In this document: positions 55,252 to 63,939 of the stretch, piece by piece
Layout of the letters: the number at the start of each line of letters is the position of its first letter
Position numbering within the stretch: position 1 is the first letter of the stretch
Assembly (NCBI RefSeq): GCF_014138045.1
Contig: NZ_JACGXA010000001.1
Coordinates: 3,927,345 to 3,991,344, forward strand
Length of the DNA stretch: 64,000 nucleotides
DNA from: Nocardioides ginsengisegetis
Lineage (GTDB): Bacteria; Actinomycetota; Actinomycetes; Propionibacteriales; Nocardioidaceae
Direction of reading: 5' to 3'
Notes under the pieces: generated by a model
Seen by the model: only the letters and a program-made list of their open reading frames with translations
Database searches by the model: none
Told to the model about the DNA's origin: nothing
Program-made: the position numbers and the translations under genes

Positions 55252-56481
55252 TCAGCGGGGGTCGACCAGCGAGTTCATCTCGAAGTGCATCGGGTCGGTG
55301 TAGTGCCACCGGCCGCCCCAGGTGAAGCCCCACTTCTCGAAGATCGCGACGACCTGGCGGTCCATCTCGCCGACGGTGCCGCGCTGGTTGCCGGGCACGT
55401 TGAGGTCGAGGGCGAGCCCGAAGGAGTGGTTGGACAGCGTGGTCGTGCCGGCGATGAAGCGCGGGTAGTAGCAGCCGGCGTACTCGTCGGGGTGGATCTT
55501 GTCGGCCAGCCCCTGGTCGACGACCTCGTTGAGCGCGGCGGTGAGCTGCGGGAAGAGCAGCCGGTTGCAGGTGACGCTGCCCAGGATCGGGACCTGCTGG
55601 GTGGCGATGTGGGAGGCGACCCACGAGGCCTCCGGTGCGATCCGGCCGCCGCCGAGCACGGTGTAGTTGAAGGTGCCGACCGCGTCGGCGACCGAGCCGA
55701 CGAGGAACGCCGTCTGCTTCGCGTGGATGTCCAGGCCGGCGCGCGCGACGATGTCGAGGCTCTGGACCGACGCGGTCGTGCCGGCGACCTTCTCGACGGG
55801 CTTGCGCAGCGAGGACGGCGACGTGCTGCCGGTGTAGATCAGCAGCGCGTTGTCCTTCTTCATGCCCAGCGAGTCGGCCCACTTCTCGTTGACGACGGCG
55901 TCGATGGCGTTGGGGATCTGCGGCGCGAACGCCCCGACGTGCAGCTCGGGGGCGTCCTTGCTGGAGCCGAGCTGGAGGTAGCCCTTGCCGGTGATCGGCA
56001 GCCGCTTCTTCAGCTCCGGGAGCAGCGCGACCTCGCCGCCCGCGACCCGGTCCCAGACGGCCTGCGTGGTGGCCGAGGCGTACGGCGTCCAGTTGCGGTA
56101 GGTGCCCGCGTCGACGGCCGCCACGTTGAGGGCGTGGTTCTCGATGCTGACCTGTGCCATCGAGAGGCTCTCGACGCGGGTGACGCCCTTCAGGTGCTGG
56201 ATCCGCTTCACGACCGCGGGGCTGAGGGTGTCCTGGCTGTAGACGAGCATGTCGGCGGCGTAGAGCCGGCCGCTCAGCTTGCCGGGCGGGTCGACCGCGT
56301 GGTCGGCGTCGGCGACGGGGCTGGTGCTGTTGCTGGGGCTCGTGCCCGGGTCACCCGCGCCGGACGTCGCGGCCGCCGGGCTGGTGGCCGGGTCGTGGGC
56401 CGCGGCCTTCCCGTCGCAGCCGGCCGTCGTGAGCAGGGCGAGGGGCAGCAGCAGTGCCGCCAGTGCGCGCGCGTTCCGCAT
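55252..56481 (-). CDS. M15-type D-alanyl-D-alanine carboxypeptidase-like lipoprotein
   Basis: This 409-residue lipoprotein has a lipobox TAGC around residue 19-22 (LLTTAGCDG), a Ser/Thr/Pro linker to about residue 55, an N-terminal domain of unknown fold, and a C-terminal M15 (VanY-like) peptidase. The zinc ligands are in LSNHSFGLALDLNVPG and GRWHYTDPMHFE. Its likely action is on peptidoglycan peptides at the cell surface. GGAGGG six bases before the ATG marks the start. The 230-residue stretch before the peptidase has no close named relative and could sense or hold the wall. Confidence 0.87.
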   Translation of the reverse strand: MRNARALAALLLPLALLTTAGCDGKAAAHDPATSPAAATSGAGDPGTSPSNSTSPVADADHAVDPPGKLSGRLYAADMLVYSQDTLSPAVVKRIQHLKGVTRVESLSMAQVSIENHALNVAAVDAGTYRNWTPYASATTQAVWDRVAGGEVALLPELKKRLPITGKGYLQLGSSKDAPELHVGAFAPQIPNAIDAVVNEKWADSLGMKKDNALLIYTGSTSPSSLRKPVEKVAGTTASVQSLDIVARAGLDIHAKQTAFLVGSVADAVGTFNYTVLGGGRIAPEASWVASHIATQQVPILGSVTCNRLLFPQLTAALNEVVDQGLADKIHPDEYAGCYYPRFIAGTTTLSNHSFGLALDLNVPGNQRGTVGEMDRQVVAIFEKWGFTWGGRWHYTDPMHFEMNSLVDPR

Positions 56482-56550
56482 GTGCCCTCCCTCACGGGTC
56501 AGACTAGGTCGATGCGGCAAGCCGCACAGCCGGGTCCGCCGATCGTGACG

Positions 56551-57969
56551 TCACCGCGACCTGCCCCCGGACCTGCCCAGGCCGCCCGGCGTCCGGATCG
56601 TCGCCCACGACAGCAGCCCGCCGAGCACGAGCAGGACCGCGCAGGCGACCATCGCGGAGCGGTAGGCGTCGTCGAGCACGGCCGGGTCGGCGTAGTCGTC
56701 GCCCCGGAGCCCGACCAGCAGCGGCAGCGCCGCGACGGCCAGCAGCGAGCCGGCCCGCGCCACCGCGTTGTTGACCCCGCTCGCGAGGCCGGCGTGCTCG
56801 TCGGGCGCGGCCGCCAGCACCGTGGCCGTCAGCGGCGCGACCAGCAGCGGCAGGCCCAGCCCGAAGACGGTGATGCCGGGCAGCACGTCGAGGACGTACG
56901 TCGTCCCCGGACCCACTCGCGTCAGCAGCAGCACCCCCGCCGCCATCACCAGCGGCCCGAGGGTCATCGGGATCCGCGGCCCGATCCGGGACGCCAGCCG
57001 GCCACCGCGCCGGGCCAGCAGCAGCATGCAGACCGTGATCGGCAGGCTGGAGATGCCCGCGCGGAGGGCGCCGTACCCGACCACGACCTGGAGCTGCAGG
57101 ACGAGGAAGAACAGCACGGCGCCGAGGGCGGCGTAGACGAGCAGCGTCATCGCGTTGGCGCTGCTGAACGTGCGGTCGGCGAAGATCCCCAGCGGCAGCA
57201 TCGGGTGGTCGCTCCGGCGCTCGACGAGCACGAACGCGGCCGCGGCCAGCACGGCGACCCCCAACGCAACGGGCACGAGTGGCCGGCCCCACTCGATGAG
57301 CGCGTACGTCGTCCCGCCGAGCGTCAGGCACGCGAGCAGCGCCCCGGTCGCGTCGAACCGCGCGGGGGCGTGCGGGTCGAGCGTCTCGGGCACCGACCGG
57401 GTCGCGACGACCACGCTCAGCGCGCCGAGGGGGACGTTGAGGAAGAAGATCCAGCGCCAGTCGGCGTACTCGATGAGGGTGCCGCCGAGGAACGGCCCGA
57501 GCGCCGCCGCGATGCCGCCGAGGCCCGACCAGGCGCCGATCGCGGCCGCCCGGTCGTCACGCACGAAGGCGCCCTGGATCATCGCGAGGCTGCCGGGCAT
57601 CAGCAGCGCCGCGCCGGCGCCCTGCAGGACGCGGGCCGCGATCAGCACCTCCGGTGTGGGCGCGAGCCCGCACAGCACCGAGGCGAGCGTGAAGGCGACG
57701 GTCCCGACGTTGAACACCCGCACACGGCCGAACCGGTCGCCCAGCGAGCCCCCGAGCAGGATCAGGCTGGCCAGCGAGAGGAGGTAGCCGTTGGAGACCC
57801 ACTGGAGCTCGGCGAGCGTCGCGTCGAGGTCCGCGCCGATCGTGCGCAGCGCGACGTTGACGACGGTGCCGTCCAGCATGGTCATGCCCGAGCCGAGCAG
57901 GGCGGCGGCCACGACGGCCCGTCCGGCATGCGTGCCCATCCGGACCGCGCCCGGCGCCGAATGCTCCAC
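56551..57969 (-). CDS. MFS transporter, DHA2 (drug:H+ antiporter) family
   Basis: This 472-residue exporter has 14 membrane helices and the DHA2 signatures: GTVVNVALRTIGADL in helix 1, LGDRFGRVRVF in loop 2-3 and GPFLGGTLIEYADWRWIFFLNVPLG at helices 5-6. It should export drugs or hydrophobic metabolites. GTG 57969 is chosen because TAGTGT lies seven bases upstream; GTG 57978 is the alternative. It is divergent from the ferritin-like gene, with only about 12 bases between the start codons. Confidence 0.92.
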   Translation of the reverse strand: MEHSAPGAVRMGTHAGRAVVAAALLGSGMTMLDGTVVNVALRTIGADLDATLAELQWVSNGYLLSLASLILLGGSLGDRFGRVRVFNVGTVAFTLASVLCGLAPTPEVLIAARVLQGAGAALLMPGSLAMIQGAFVRDDRAAAIGAWSGLGGIAAALGPFLGGTLIEYADWRWIFFLNVPLGALSVVVATRSVPETLDPHAPARFDATGALLACLTLGGTTYALIEWGRPLVPVALGVAVLAAAAFVLVERRSDHPMLPLGIFADRTFSSANAMTLLVYAALGAVLFFLVLQLQVVVGYGALRAGISSLPITVCMLLLARRGGRLASRIGPRIPMTLGPLVMAAGVLLLTRVGPGTTYVLDVLPGITVFGLGLPLLVAPLTATVLAAAPDEHAGLASGVNNAVARAGSLLAVAALPLLVGLRGDDYADPAVLDDAYRSAMVACAVLLVLGGLLSWATIRTPGGLGRSGGRSR

Positions 57970-57981
57970 GTGCCCCACACT

Positions 57982-58863
57982 ATGCGCCACGCCGCGGCCC
58001 CTGCCCGTACGACGGAGCAGCGACTCGTCGACCACGTCGAGCGCCTGGGGGCCGAGCACCCGCCGATCGAGCTGTCGTCCGTCGACTTCACCGTGCACCG
58101 GCCCGCCGTCCTCGCCGAGCGCTACGGCCACGTGCTGGACTACATGGCCCGGGTCGAGCTCGAGGTGGACCGCAACGTCCTCGAGCTCGTCACGCTGCTC
58201 CCGGACCCGCCCGAGGTCGACCGCCGCTTCTTCGCGGACGTCTGGCAGCCGCAGGAGGTCCAGCACGGGCTGATCCTCGACCGCCTGCAGGTGCAGGTCG
58301 GCCGGCCGCCGGCCACCCCCGACCTCGACACGGTGGGGGCGAAGATCAAGGTGCTGGGGATGCTCGCCCACGTCGCCGCGATCCAGGACGTCGTGCGGAT
58401 GCTCTACTACCTGACCGGCGCGGCCACCGAGCGCTCCGCGGTGCTGGCCTACAACCTGCTGCACCGGGGGGTCACGGAGATGGGCGAGACGGCGGTGGCC
58501 GACACCGTGATCGCCCCGATCCGTCGCCAGGAGCCCGGCCACTTCGCCTTCTACCAGCTCTCCGCGCGCGGTCTGTGGAGCGAGCTCACCGGCTGGCAGC
58601 GCTGGCTGGTGCGCCGGTTACGGCGATTCTCGTTCGCCCCAGTGGGCGCCAACCACGACGGCCAGCGGGCCGATTTCGGCGAGGTGATGGCCACCCTGGG
58701 CATCGCCGACGAGCCGAGCCGCTTCGCTGGCGAGATCTCCCGGGTCGAGCGCGAGCTGCTGTGGGCCCGCGAGCAGGGCCTCAAGGTCCCGGCGTACGTC
58801 GCCCGCGGGTTCCACGAGGCCGTCGAGCTCGCTCATGCCCGGGCCCGCCGCGCGACGGGCTGA
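57982..58863 (+). CDS. Ferritin-like diiron protein, acyl-ACP desaturase-like (function unknown)
   Basis: This 293-residue all-helical protein has EVQH in DVWQPQEVQHGLILD (about 90-105) and EPGH in IRRQEPGHFAFYQ (about 180-192), two ExxH pairs of a ferritin-like diiron site, plus additional Glu in VELEVDRNV. Relatives in actinobacterial genomes are often mislabelled as LepA. It could be a desaturase or hydroxylase, but its electron donor and substrate are unknown. It starts at ATG 57982 against the divergent MFS gene, which may export its product. Confidence 0.75.
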   Translation: MRHAAAPARTTEQRLVDHVERLGAEHPPIELSSVDFTVHRPAVLAERYGHVLDYMARVELEVDRNVLELVTLLPDPPEVDRRFFADVWQPQEVQHGLILDRLQVQVGRPPATPDLDTVGAKIKVLGMLAHVAAIQDVVRMLYYLTGAATERSAVLAYNLLHRGVTEMGETAVADTVIAPIRRQEPGHFAFYQLSARGLWSELTGWQRWLVRRLRRFSFAPVGANHDGQRADFGEVMATLGIADEPSRFAGEISRVERELLWAREQGLKVPAYVARGFHEAVELAHARARRATG

Positions 58864-58866
58864 GGG

Positions 58867-59457
58867 CTAGGGGCGCAGCACCCGCGCGGCGATCCAGGCG
58901 ATGTCGGCGGACGTGTCGGCCGGGGAGGCCGAGGGCTGCATGACATGGCTGAGCACCACCCGGACGACCATGTCGATGGCGGCCTCGAGGTGCTCGTCGT
59001 CGAGGGCGAGCGCGTAGGGCTCGATCCGGTCCTTGATGACGATCTTGGCCGCGGCGAGCAGGGACTCGGCGTGGGTCGTCAGCAGCGGCAGCAGCTCGGT
59101 GTCGGCGCCGTGCGTCGCGGAGACGACGGCGTGCAGGAGCGGGTTGTCCTGGGCCAGCTCGAGGACCCCGCGGGTCGCCCCCCGGATCGCCTCGACCAGG
59201 TCGGTCGGGGCGTCGTCGAAGGCGAGGTTGACCACGCCGAGGAAGCGGTCGAGCTCGTGCAGGATCATCGCCTCGGCCAGGCCCGGCTTGGTGCCGACCT
59301 CGTTGTAGACGGTCTGCCGGGAGACCCCCACCCGGTCGGCGATCCGGGCCATCGTCACCTGGGCCCAGCCGACCTCGGTGGTCAGCGCCACGGCGGCCTC
59401 GACGACCCGCTCCCGCATCGTCGCCGTCAGGGGGGCTCGGTCGGGGGCGGTCGTCAC
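58867..59457 (-). CDS. TetR family regulator of the alkane hydroxylase operon
   Basis: This 196-residue TetR protein has an N-terminal HTH with MRERVVEAAVALTTEVGWAQVTMARIADRVGVSRQTVYNEVGTK at about 14-57. Its place after alkB and the ferredoxin gene on the same strand matches the AlkX/AlkU type regulators of actinobacterial alkB clusters. It probably represses from the GGTTTGTAAACC sites before alkB until an alkane-derived fatty acid releases it. TAGACT six bases before GTG 59457 lets it be made alone. Confidence 0.9.
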   Translation of the reverse strand: MTTAPDRAPLTATMRERVVEAAVALTTEVGWAQVTMARIADRVGVSRQTVYNEVGTKPGLAEAMILHELDRFLGVVNLAFDDAPTDLVEAIRGATRGVLELAQDNPLLHAVVSATHGADTELLPLLTTHAESLLAAAKIVIKDRIEPYALALDDEHLEAAIDMVVRVVLSHVMQPSASPADTSADIAWIAARVLRP

Positions 59458-59484
59458 GGCACCAGTCTAGGGAGCCGGTCGTGC

Positions 59485-59688
59485 TCAGTCGGTCAGGGAC
59501 AGTGCGAGCACCGGGCAGGACGCAACGGCCGCGGCCACCTGCCCACGGTGCTCCTCGGCCGGCGTCTCGTCGCGCAGGTGCATGACGTCGTCACCTCCCT
59601 CATCCTCACGGAGCTCGAAGAACTCGTGCGCCATCGCCTCGCACATGCCGAGCCCCTCGCACCGGTCGCGGTCCACGTGGATGCGCAT
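59485..59688 (-). CDS. 3Fe-4S type ferredoxin
   Basis: This 67-residue ferredoxin has CEGLGMC at 9-15 and a third Cys-Pro (ASCPVLAL), three ligands as in 3Fe-4S ferredoxins of P450 and alkane systems. HVDRDRCEGLGMCEAMAHEFF is highly typical. It would pass electrons to AlkB or to an associated monooxygenase. Its ATG overlaps the alkB stop as TGATG. Confidence 0.92.
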   Translation of the reverse strand: MRIHVDRDRCEGLGMCEAMAHEFFELREDEGGDDVMHLRDETPAEEHRGQVAAAVASCPVLALSLTD

Positions 59689-61118
59689 CAGAGGGCCTCG
59701 CTCCGGCTCAGGGGGATGAAGTCGACCTTCTCGCGCACGCCGCAGTCCGGGCAGCACCAGTCGGCGGGGATGTCGGCCCAGGCCGTCCCGGCGGCGAAGC
59801 CCTCATGCTCGTCGCCGGCGTTGACGTCGTAGGTGTAGGAGCAGCCGGGGCAGCGGGCCGCGAGAACCTCCTCGATCGGCTGGTTTCGAGACGGTTGCAG
59901 AGCAACCTCCTCAACCACCGATGGCGGGGGCGGGTACGCCGCGAGGATGCGCTCGCGCTTGCGGGGCTGGAGGTTGGCGCGGGTCAGGTCGCCATCGAAG
60001 TGGGCGAGGACGCGGGGGTCCATCACCCGGCGCCAGACCGGCGGGAGGATCGCGAGCACGATCATGCCGGCGTACCCCGTGGGCAGCACCGGGCTCTCCT
60101 CGAAGTCGCGCAGGGTCTGGTAGCGACGCGTCGGGTTGGCGTGGTGGTCGCTGTGCCGCTGCAGGTGGTAGAGCAGCACGTTGGTCGCGATGTTGTTGGA
60201 GTTCCACGAGTGCGAGGGGTCGACCCGCTCGTAGCGCTGGCGCTCGCCGACGCCGACCTTCTGCCGCAGCATCCCGTAGTGCTCCATGTAGTTGACGACC
60301 TCGAGCAGCGAGAAACCGACGACCGCCTGCACGACGAGGAACGGCAGGATCCCCACGCCCAGCCAGGCGACCAGGCCGCCCCACAGCACCGCGGACATCA
60401 GCCAGGCGTTGAGCACGTCGTTGCCGAGCCGGAAGGGGTGCTGTTGCTTGCGGGCGTAGCGCCGCTTCTCCAGCCGCCAGGCCGAGCGCAGCGACCCGAT
60501 CACCGTGCGCGGCCAGAACTGGTAGAAGTTCTCGCCGAACCGGCTGCTGGCGGGGTCCTCCGGGGTGGCGACCCGGACGTGGTGGCCGCGGTTGTGCTCG
60601 ATGTAGAAGTGGCCGTAGAAGCTCTGCGCCAGCGCGATCTTGGACAGCCAGCGCTCGTTGGCCTCCTTCTTGTGGCCGAGCTCGTGGGCGGTGTTGATGC
60701 CGATCCCGCCGATGCAGCCGATCGAGATCGCCAGGCCGAGCTTGTCGAGCGTGGTCAGGTCGCCGAAGCCGCCGGCACCGTGGGCGATGACGTAGAAGGC
60801 GCCGACGAAGCCGACGTACTGGATCGGCAGGAAGAGATAGGTGATCCAGCGGTAGTAGCGGTCCTTCTCCAGCGCCTCGATCGCGTCGTCGGGCGGGTTG
60901 GAGCGGTCCAGCCCCGCGAGCAGGTCGATCGCCGGGACGACGCCGAGGATCACGATCGGACCGATCCAGAACCACACGCCCCACCCGGTCAGCGCCCACA
61001 TCCCGCCGGCGATGAACGCCAGGCTCGGGACGACGAGGCCGATCAGCCACAGGTAGCGCTTCTTGTCCTTCCACGCCTCGGTCGAGCCGAGGGGGACCGT
61101 CGCGTTGGCGGTGCTCAT
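59688..61118 (-). CDS. alkB: Alkane 1-monooxygenase AlkB fused to rubredoxin
   Basis: This 476-residue protein joins a membrane diiron alkane hydroxylase (residues 1-395, six helices, His boxes HELGHK 145-150, EHNRGHH 174-180 and LQRHSDHH 319-326, with NSNNIATN) to a C-terminal rubredoxin (about 420-470, Cys pairs CPGC 423-426 and CPDC 456-459). It hydroxylates medium- or long-chain n-alkanes with electrons passing inside the same chain. Fusions of this type are known in Nocardioides, Dietzia and relatives. The linker (400-413) is encoded by a palindromic repeat. GGAAGG is seven bases before the ATG. Confidence 0.95.
   Translation of the reverse strand: MSTANATVPLGSTEAWKDKKRYLWLIGLVVPSLAFIAGGMWALTGWGVWFWIGPIVILGVVPAIDLLAGLDRSNPPDDAIEALEKDRYYRWITYLFLPIQYVGFVGAFYVIAHGAGGFGDLTTLDKLGLAISIGCIGGIGINTAHELGHKKEANERWLSKIALAQSFYGHFYIEHNRGHHVRVATPEDPASSRFGENFYQFWPRTVIGSLRSAWRLEKRRYARKQQHPFRLGNDVLNAWLMSAVLWGGLVAWLGVGILPFLVVQAVVGFSLLEVVNYMEHYGMLRQKVGVGERQRYERVDPSHSWNSNNIATNVLLYHLQRHSDHHANPTRRYQTLRDFEESPVLPTGYAGMIVLAILPPVWRRVMDPRVLAHFDGDLTRANLQPRKRERILAAYPPPPSVVEEVALQPSRNQPIEEVLAARCPGCSYTYDVNAGDEHEGFAAGTAWADIPADWCCPDCGVREKVDFIPLSRSEAL
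59882..59920. repeat. Palindromic repeat in the alkB-rubredoxin linker
   Basis: The 39-base element starts GGTTTCGAGACG and ends CCTCAACCACCG, identical to the ends of the larC element at 14006-14045. Its centre forms a perfect hairpin of GGTTGC, loop AGA, GCAACC. Read on the minus strand it adds SVVEEVALQPSRNQ to the protein between the two domains. Confidence 0.75.
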
Positions 61119-61137
61119 GCGGGAACCTTCCTGCCGG

Positions 61138-61194
61138 GGTTTACATGACCATAGGGTTTGTAAACCACTTTGACAAGAGGTTCTGGTTTGTAAA
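61138..61194 (-). promoter_or_regulatory. Promoter and repeated operators of alkB
   Basis: The minus strand has -35 TTGTCA (61171-61176), a 17-base spacer and -10 TATGGT (61148-61153). The spacer contains the perfect palindrome GGTTTGTAAACC (61155-61166). A second GGTTTGTAAA lies at 61185-61194 and a GGTTTACA half-site at 61138-61145. Regularly placed repeated sites fit a TetR repressor that blocks RNA polymerase. Confidence 0.8.
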
Positions 61195-61195
61195 G

Positions 61196-61973
61196 TCAGG
61201 CCCAGCGGACCGCCGACAGGTCGCGCCAGTCGTCCAGCACGCCCCGCGTGTCGACGCAGTCCTCCTCGGCGTCCGAGCGGTTCCACAGCGTCAGGTAGAG
61301 CCCGACCCGACGGGCCGGTGAGCGTCACGTCGGCCTCCGCCACCGGGCCCGTACGCCGCGTGGTCACCGGCGGGTGCGCGCCGATCTGCACGCGCCACCA
61401 GTCGGGTCCGTCCGTGGGAGCCACCACCAGCGTCGTCTCCTCCGGGCGCCGCAGCCGCGACCGGGGCCGGGGCAGGAACCCGCCGAGCAGCTCGTCGATG
61501 CCGTCGCGGGCGAGCACGGGGTCGATCCAGGTCTCCGACCCGCGGGGGTAGCGACCCAGTGAGGCCGCGAGCGCGTCGACGGCGTGGATCGTGGTCTCGT
61601 GGCACTGCCGCCGCGCCCCAGAAGGCCCGGGCCGGCGGGGCGTCGAGCAGGAACACCGGCGCGGCCACCCGCTCGGGCGCGCTGGTCACCGCCGCGGCCA
61701 CCTCGACGGCCCCGTCGCGCAGCCACTCCAGCGGGTCGGGCGAGGAGCGACCGTCGCGTTCGAGGTCGTCCGGGTCGACCCGCTCGCCGCGGAGCGCCGC
61801 CGCGGCCCCACCGGTGCACCATCCCCTGGTGCGCGACGAGGTGCCGGACGGTCCAGTCGGGGCAGGTCGGGACGGGGCGCGCGAAGGCCGGCCCGCTCGG
61901 CGTACCGGACGAAGGAGACCAGGGCAGCACGCAGTCCCTCGAGGTGCTGGGGCGTGGTGAGCTCGGTGGGCAT
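61196..61973 (-). pseudogene. Maleylpyruvate isomerase/mycothiol-dependent enzyme family (frameshifted)
   Basis: Translated across four frame changes, the gene gives about 257 residues of the TIGR03083-type family: PTELTTPQHLEGLRAALVSF, then PVPTCPDWTVRHLVAHQGMV, ERVDPDDLERDGRSSPDPLE, WARRQCHETTIHAVDALAA and LYLTLWNRSDAEED. The HxxxH-type motif HETTIHAVDA binds metal in this mycothiol-dependent family. The four breaks lie near 61886-61895, 61804-61810, 61616-61619 and 61305-61315; each is repaired by removing one base, several in C-runs. No stop or deletion elsewhere suggests decay, so a sequencing error is more likely than a true pseudogene. Confidence 0.75.
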
Positions 61974-62035
61974 GCCACGAGCCTGACACCTCGGCCGTCC
62001 GCAGGCCTCCGATATTTCGTCCGGCGGCCGGCCCG

Positions 62036-62599
62036 TCAGGCGCTCGTCACTGGAGCCGGGTGCGTGCGGGCGGTACTTCAGCGTCGTGCAGACGTCGACC
62101 TTCAGTGGCAGCCGGTAGTAGCGGTCCACGTCGTGGATCTTGAGCCGGAAGGCCGTGGTCGCCTTGGCGTGGCACTGGCTCGGCACCGTCGGCCCCGGGT
62201 CGGTCCAGCTCAGCACCGACTTCCACCGTGGCCCCGGCAGAGATCACGACGGGGACGCCCTCGGTGCCGTCGGTGACCGTGTTGGGCGTCGACTCGTGCC
62301 CGATCGGGCCGGCCGCGTTGCGGAACCGGTAGGCCGTGTAGCCCATCGTCCTGGCAGGCGGTCTCCGAGGCGTTGGTGACGCGGACCGTGAGGAAGCGCG
62401 ACCCCGCGGCCCCCTCGAGAGCCCCCTTGGACGCCGTGAGGTCGGGGCCGGTGCACACGCGCACGTCCCCCGAGGACGGTCCGTTGACCGACGCGCTCGC
62501 GGCGCCCACGGGGGTGGGGGCGCCCAGGGCCAGCGCGAGCGCGGCGGCGACCGTGGGGGCGATCGCGGCGATCGGGTGCCGGCGGGTCCTGATGTCCAT
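62036..62599 (-). pseudogene. DUF4232 secreted protein (frameshifted)
   Basis: A signal peptide (MDIRTRRHPIAAIAPTVAAA to about residue 33) is followed by DVRVCTGPDL, LTVRVTNASETACQ, YTAYRFRNAAGPIG, LSWTDPGPTVPSQCHAKATT and KVDVCTTLKYRPH, a DUF4232 beta-sandwich with four Cys. The frames change near 62348-62352 and 62224-62232 and probably 62040-62055; removing three single bases gives 187 codons including the stop. DUF4232 proteins are exported, function unknown. The apparent damage is of the same kind as in the neighbours. Confidence 0.7.
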
Positions 62600-62710
62600 C
62601 GTAGTCCTCCGTCCGGGGCCCGGACGGGCCCTCATCTCTGGCACGCAGCCGGGGCCGCGAGGGTTGCTTCCGGGGTTGCTTCCCGCCCTCCGGACGGCGA
62701 GATTGTGCCC

Positions 62711-63456
62711 ATGAGCGGCGACCTCCCCTTCGGCATCGACCTTCGGCGGCACCGGCATCAAGGGCGCGCCCGTCGACCTCGGGACCGGCGACTTCGCGGC
62801 CGAGCGCGTGCGCGCGACGACGCCCAAGCCCTCCACCCCCGAGGCGGTGGCGGAGGTGTTCGCGGGGATCCTCGAGCAGTTCCCCGACTCTCGGGGTCCG
62901 GTCGGCGTGACCGTGCCCGGCGTCGTACGCCACGGGGTGGTGCACTCCGCCGCCAACATCGACAAGTCCTGGCTCGGCACCGACGCGGACGCCCTCTTCA
63001 CCAAGGCGACCGGCCGCGACGTGCATGTCGTCAACGACGCGGACGCCGCCGGCCTGGCCGAGGTGCGGTACGGCGCCGCCCGCGGGCGCGACGGACTGGT
63101 CATCGTCACCACCCTCGGCACCGGCATCGGCTCCGCCCTGGTGTACGACGGCGTGCTGGTGCCCAACTCCGAGCTCGGGCACCTCGAGATCGACGGCCAC
63201 GGCGCCGAGAAGCGCGCCGCCAACAGCGCCCGGGAGTCCGAGGACCTGTCCTGGGCGAAGTGGGCCCAGCGGCTCACGACGTACTACCGGACCCTGGAGA
63301 TGCTCTTCTCGCACCGACCTCTTCGTCGTGGGCGGCGGGATCAGCAAGAAGTCCGACGAGTTCCTGCCGCTGATCGACATCGACACCGAGATCGTCCCGG
63401 CGACACTGCGCAACAAGGCCGGGATCGTCGGGGCCGCGCTCTGCGCGACCCGCTGA
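62711..63456 (+). pseudogene. ppgK: Polyphosphate glucokinase PpgK (two frameshifts)
   Basis: With one base removed near 62740 and one near 63314, the frame gives 247 residues of a ROK-type polyphosphate/ATP glucokinase: [85 protein letters not shown] and [16 protein letters not shown]. It phosphorylates glucose with polyphosphate. The repaired length is exactly that of the family, so the gene is very likely intact in the organism. Confidence 0.8.
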
Positions 63457-63480
63457 CGGGGACCCGGCTCAAGACCCGGC

Positions 63481-63914
63481 TCAGGACTCGGCGAGCGCCT
63501 TCAGCTTCGTCATCGCGTCGAGGGTCTGCCTGGGCAGCGCCCGCTTGATCATCGGCGTGAAGAGCTTGCCGAAGCCCTTGGTCTGGATCGTGATCTCGTG
63601 GGTCAGCGACGTCTCGGCACCCATCGGCGCGACCTTGAAGTCGACCGTCACGTCGGTCATCTTGTCGACGAAGTGCAGGGTGAGGTGGCGGTCCTGCTCG
63701 CGCGCCGCGACCTCGCCGTCCATCGTGCCGGTGCGGCTGCCGTCCTTGTAGTGGTACTTCAGCGGGCAGGCCGGCGTGGTTGGGGGCCGTCCTCGAGCTT
63801 GTCGATGCCCGTGCAGCGAGTCAGCCACTCCGGGGTCCGGGTGAAGTCGTCGATGATCGCGAAGACGTGCTCCGGGGAGGCGGCGACGGTCTCGGTGTGC
63901 GCGAAGCTGGGCAT
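63481..63914 (-). pseudogene. SRPBCC (START-like) family protein (frameshifted)
   Basis: The N-terminal part PSFAHTETVAASPEHVFAII and the C-terminal part KYHYKDGSRTGTMDGEVAAR to [20 protein letters not shown] are in different frames. They join near 63779-63792, where one base is missing or two are extra. The joined protein of about 144 residues has the polyketide-cyclase/START fold that holds a hydrophobic ligand; its role is unknown. TAGCCT six bases before ATG 63914 marks the start. It is the fourth gene in succession broken by a single-base frameshift. Confidence 0.75.
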
Positions 63915-63939
63915 GCGCTCAGGCTAGCCCGCCCCGGAC

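Noticed and set aside
55246..58863. A 1205-codon open frame on the plus strand covering the M15 peptidase and MFS genes
   Set aside because: Only its last 294 codons (from ATG 57982) look like a protein. The rest is His/Arg/Gly-rich antisense of well-supported minus-strand genes, an artefact of high G+C.
57982..58863. GTP-binding protein LepA, a label sometimes given to such proteins
   Set aside because: There are no GTPase motifs; the sequence is all-helical with ExxH pairs.
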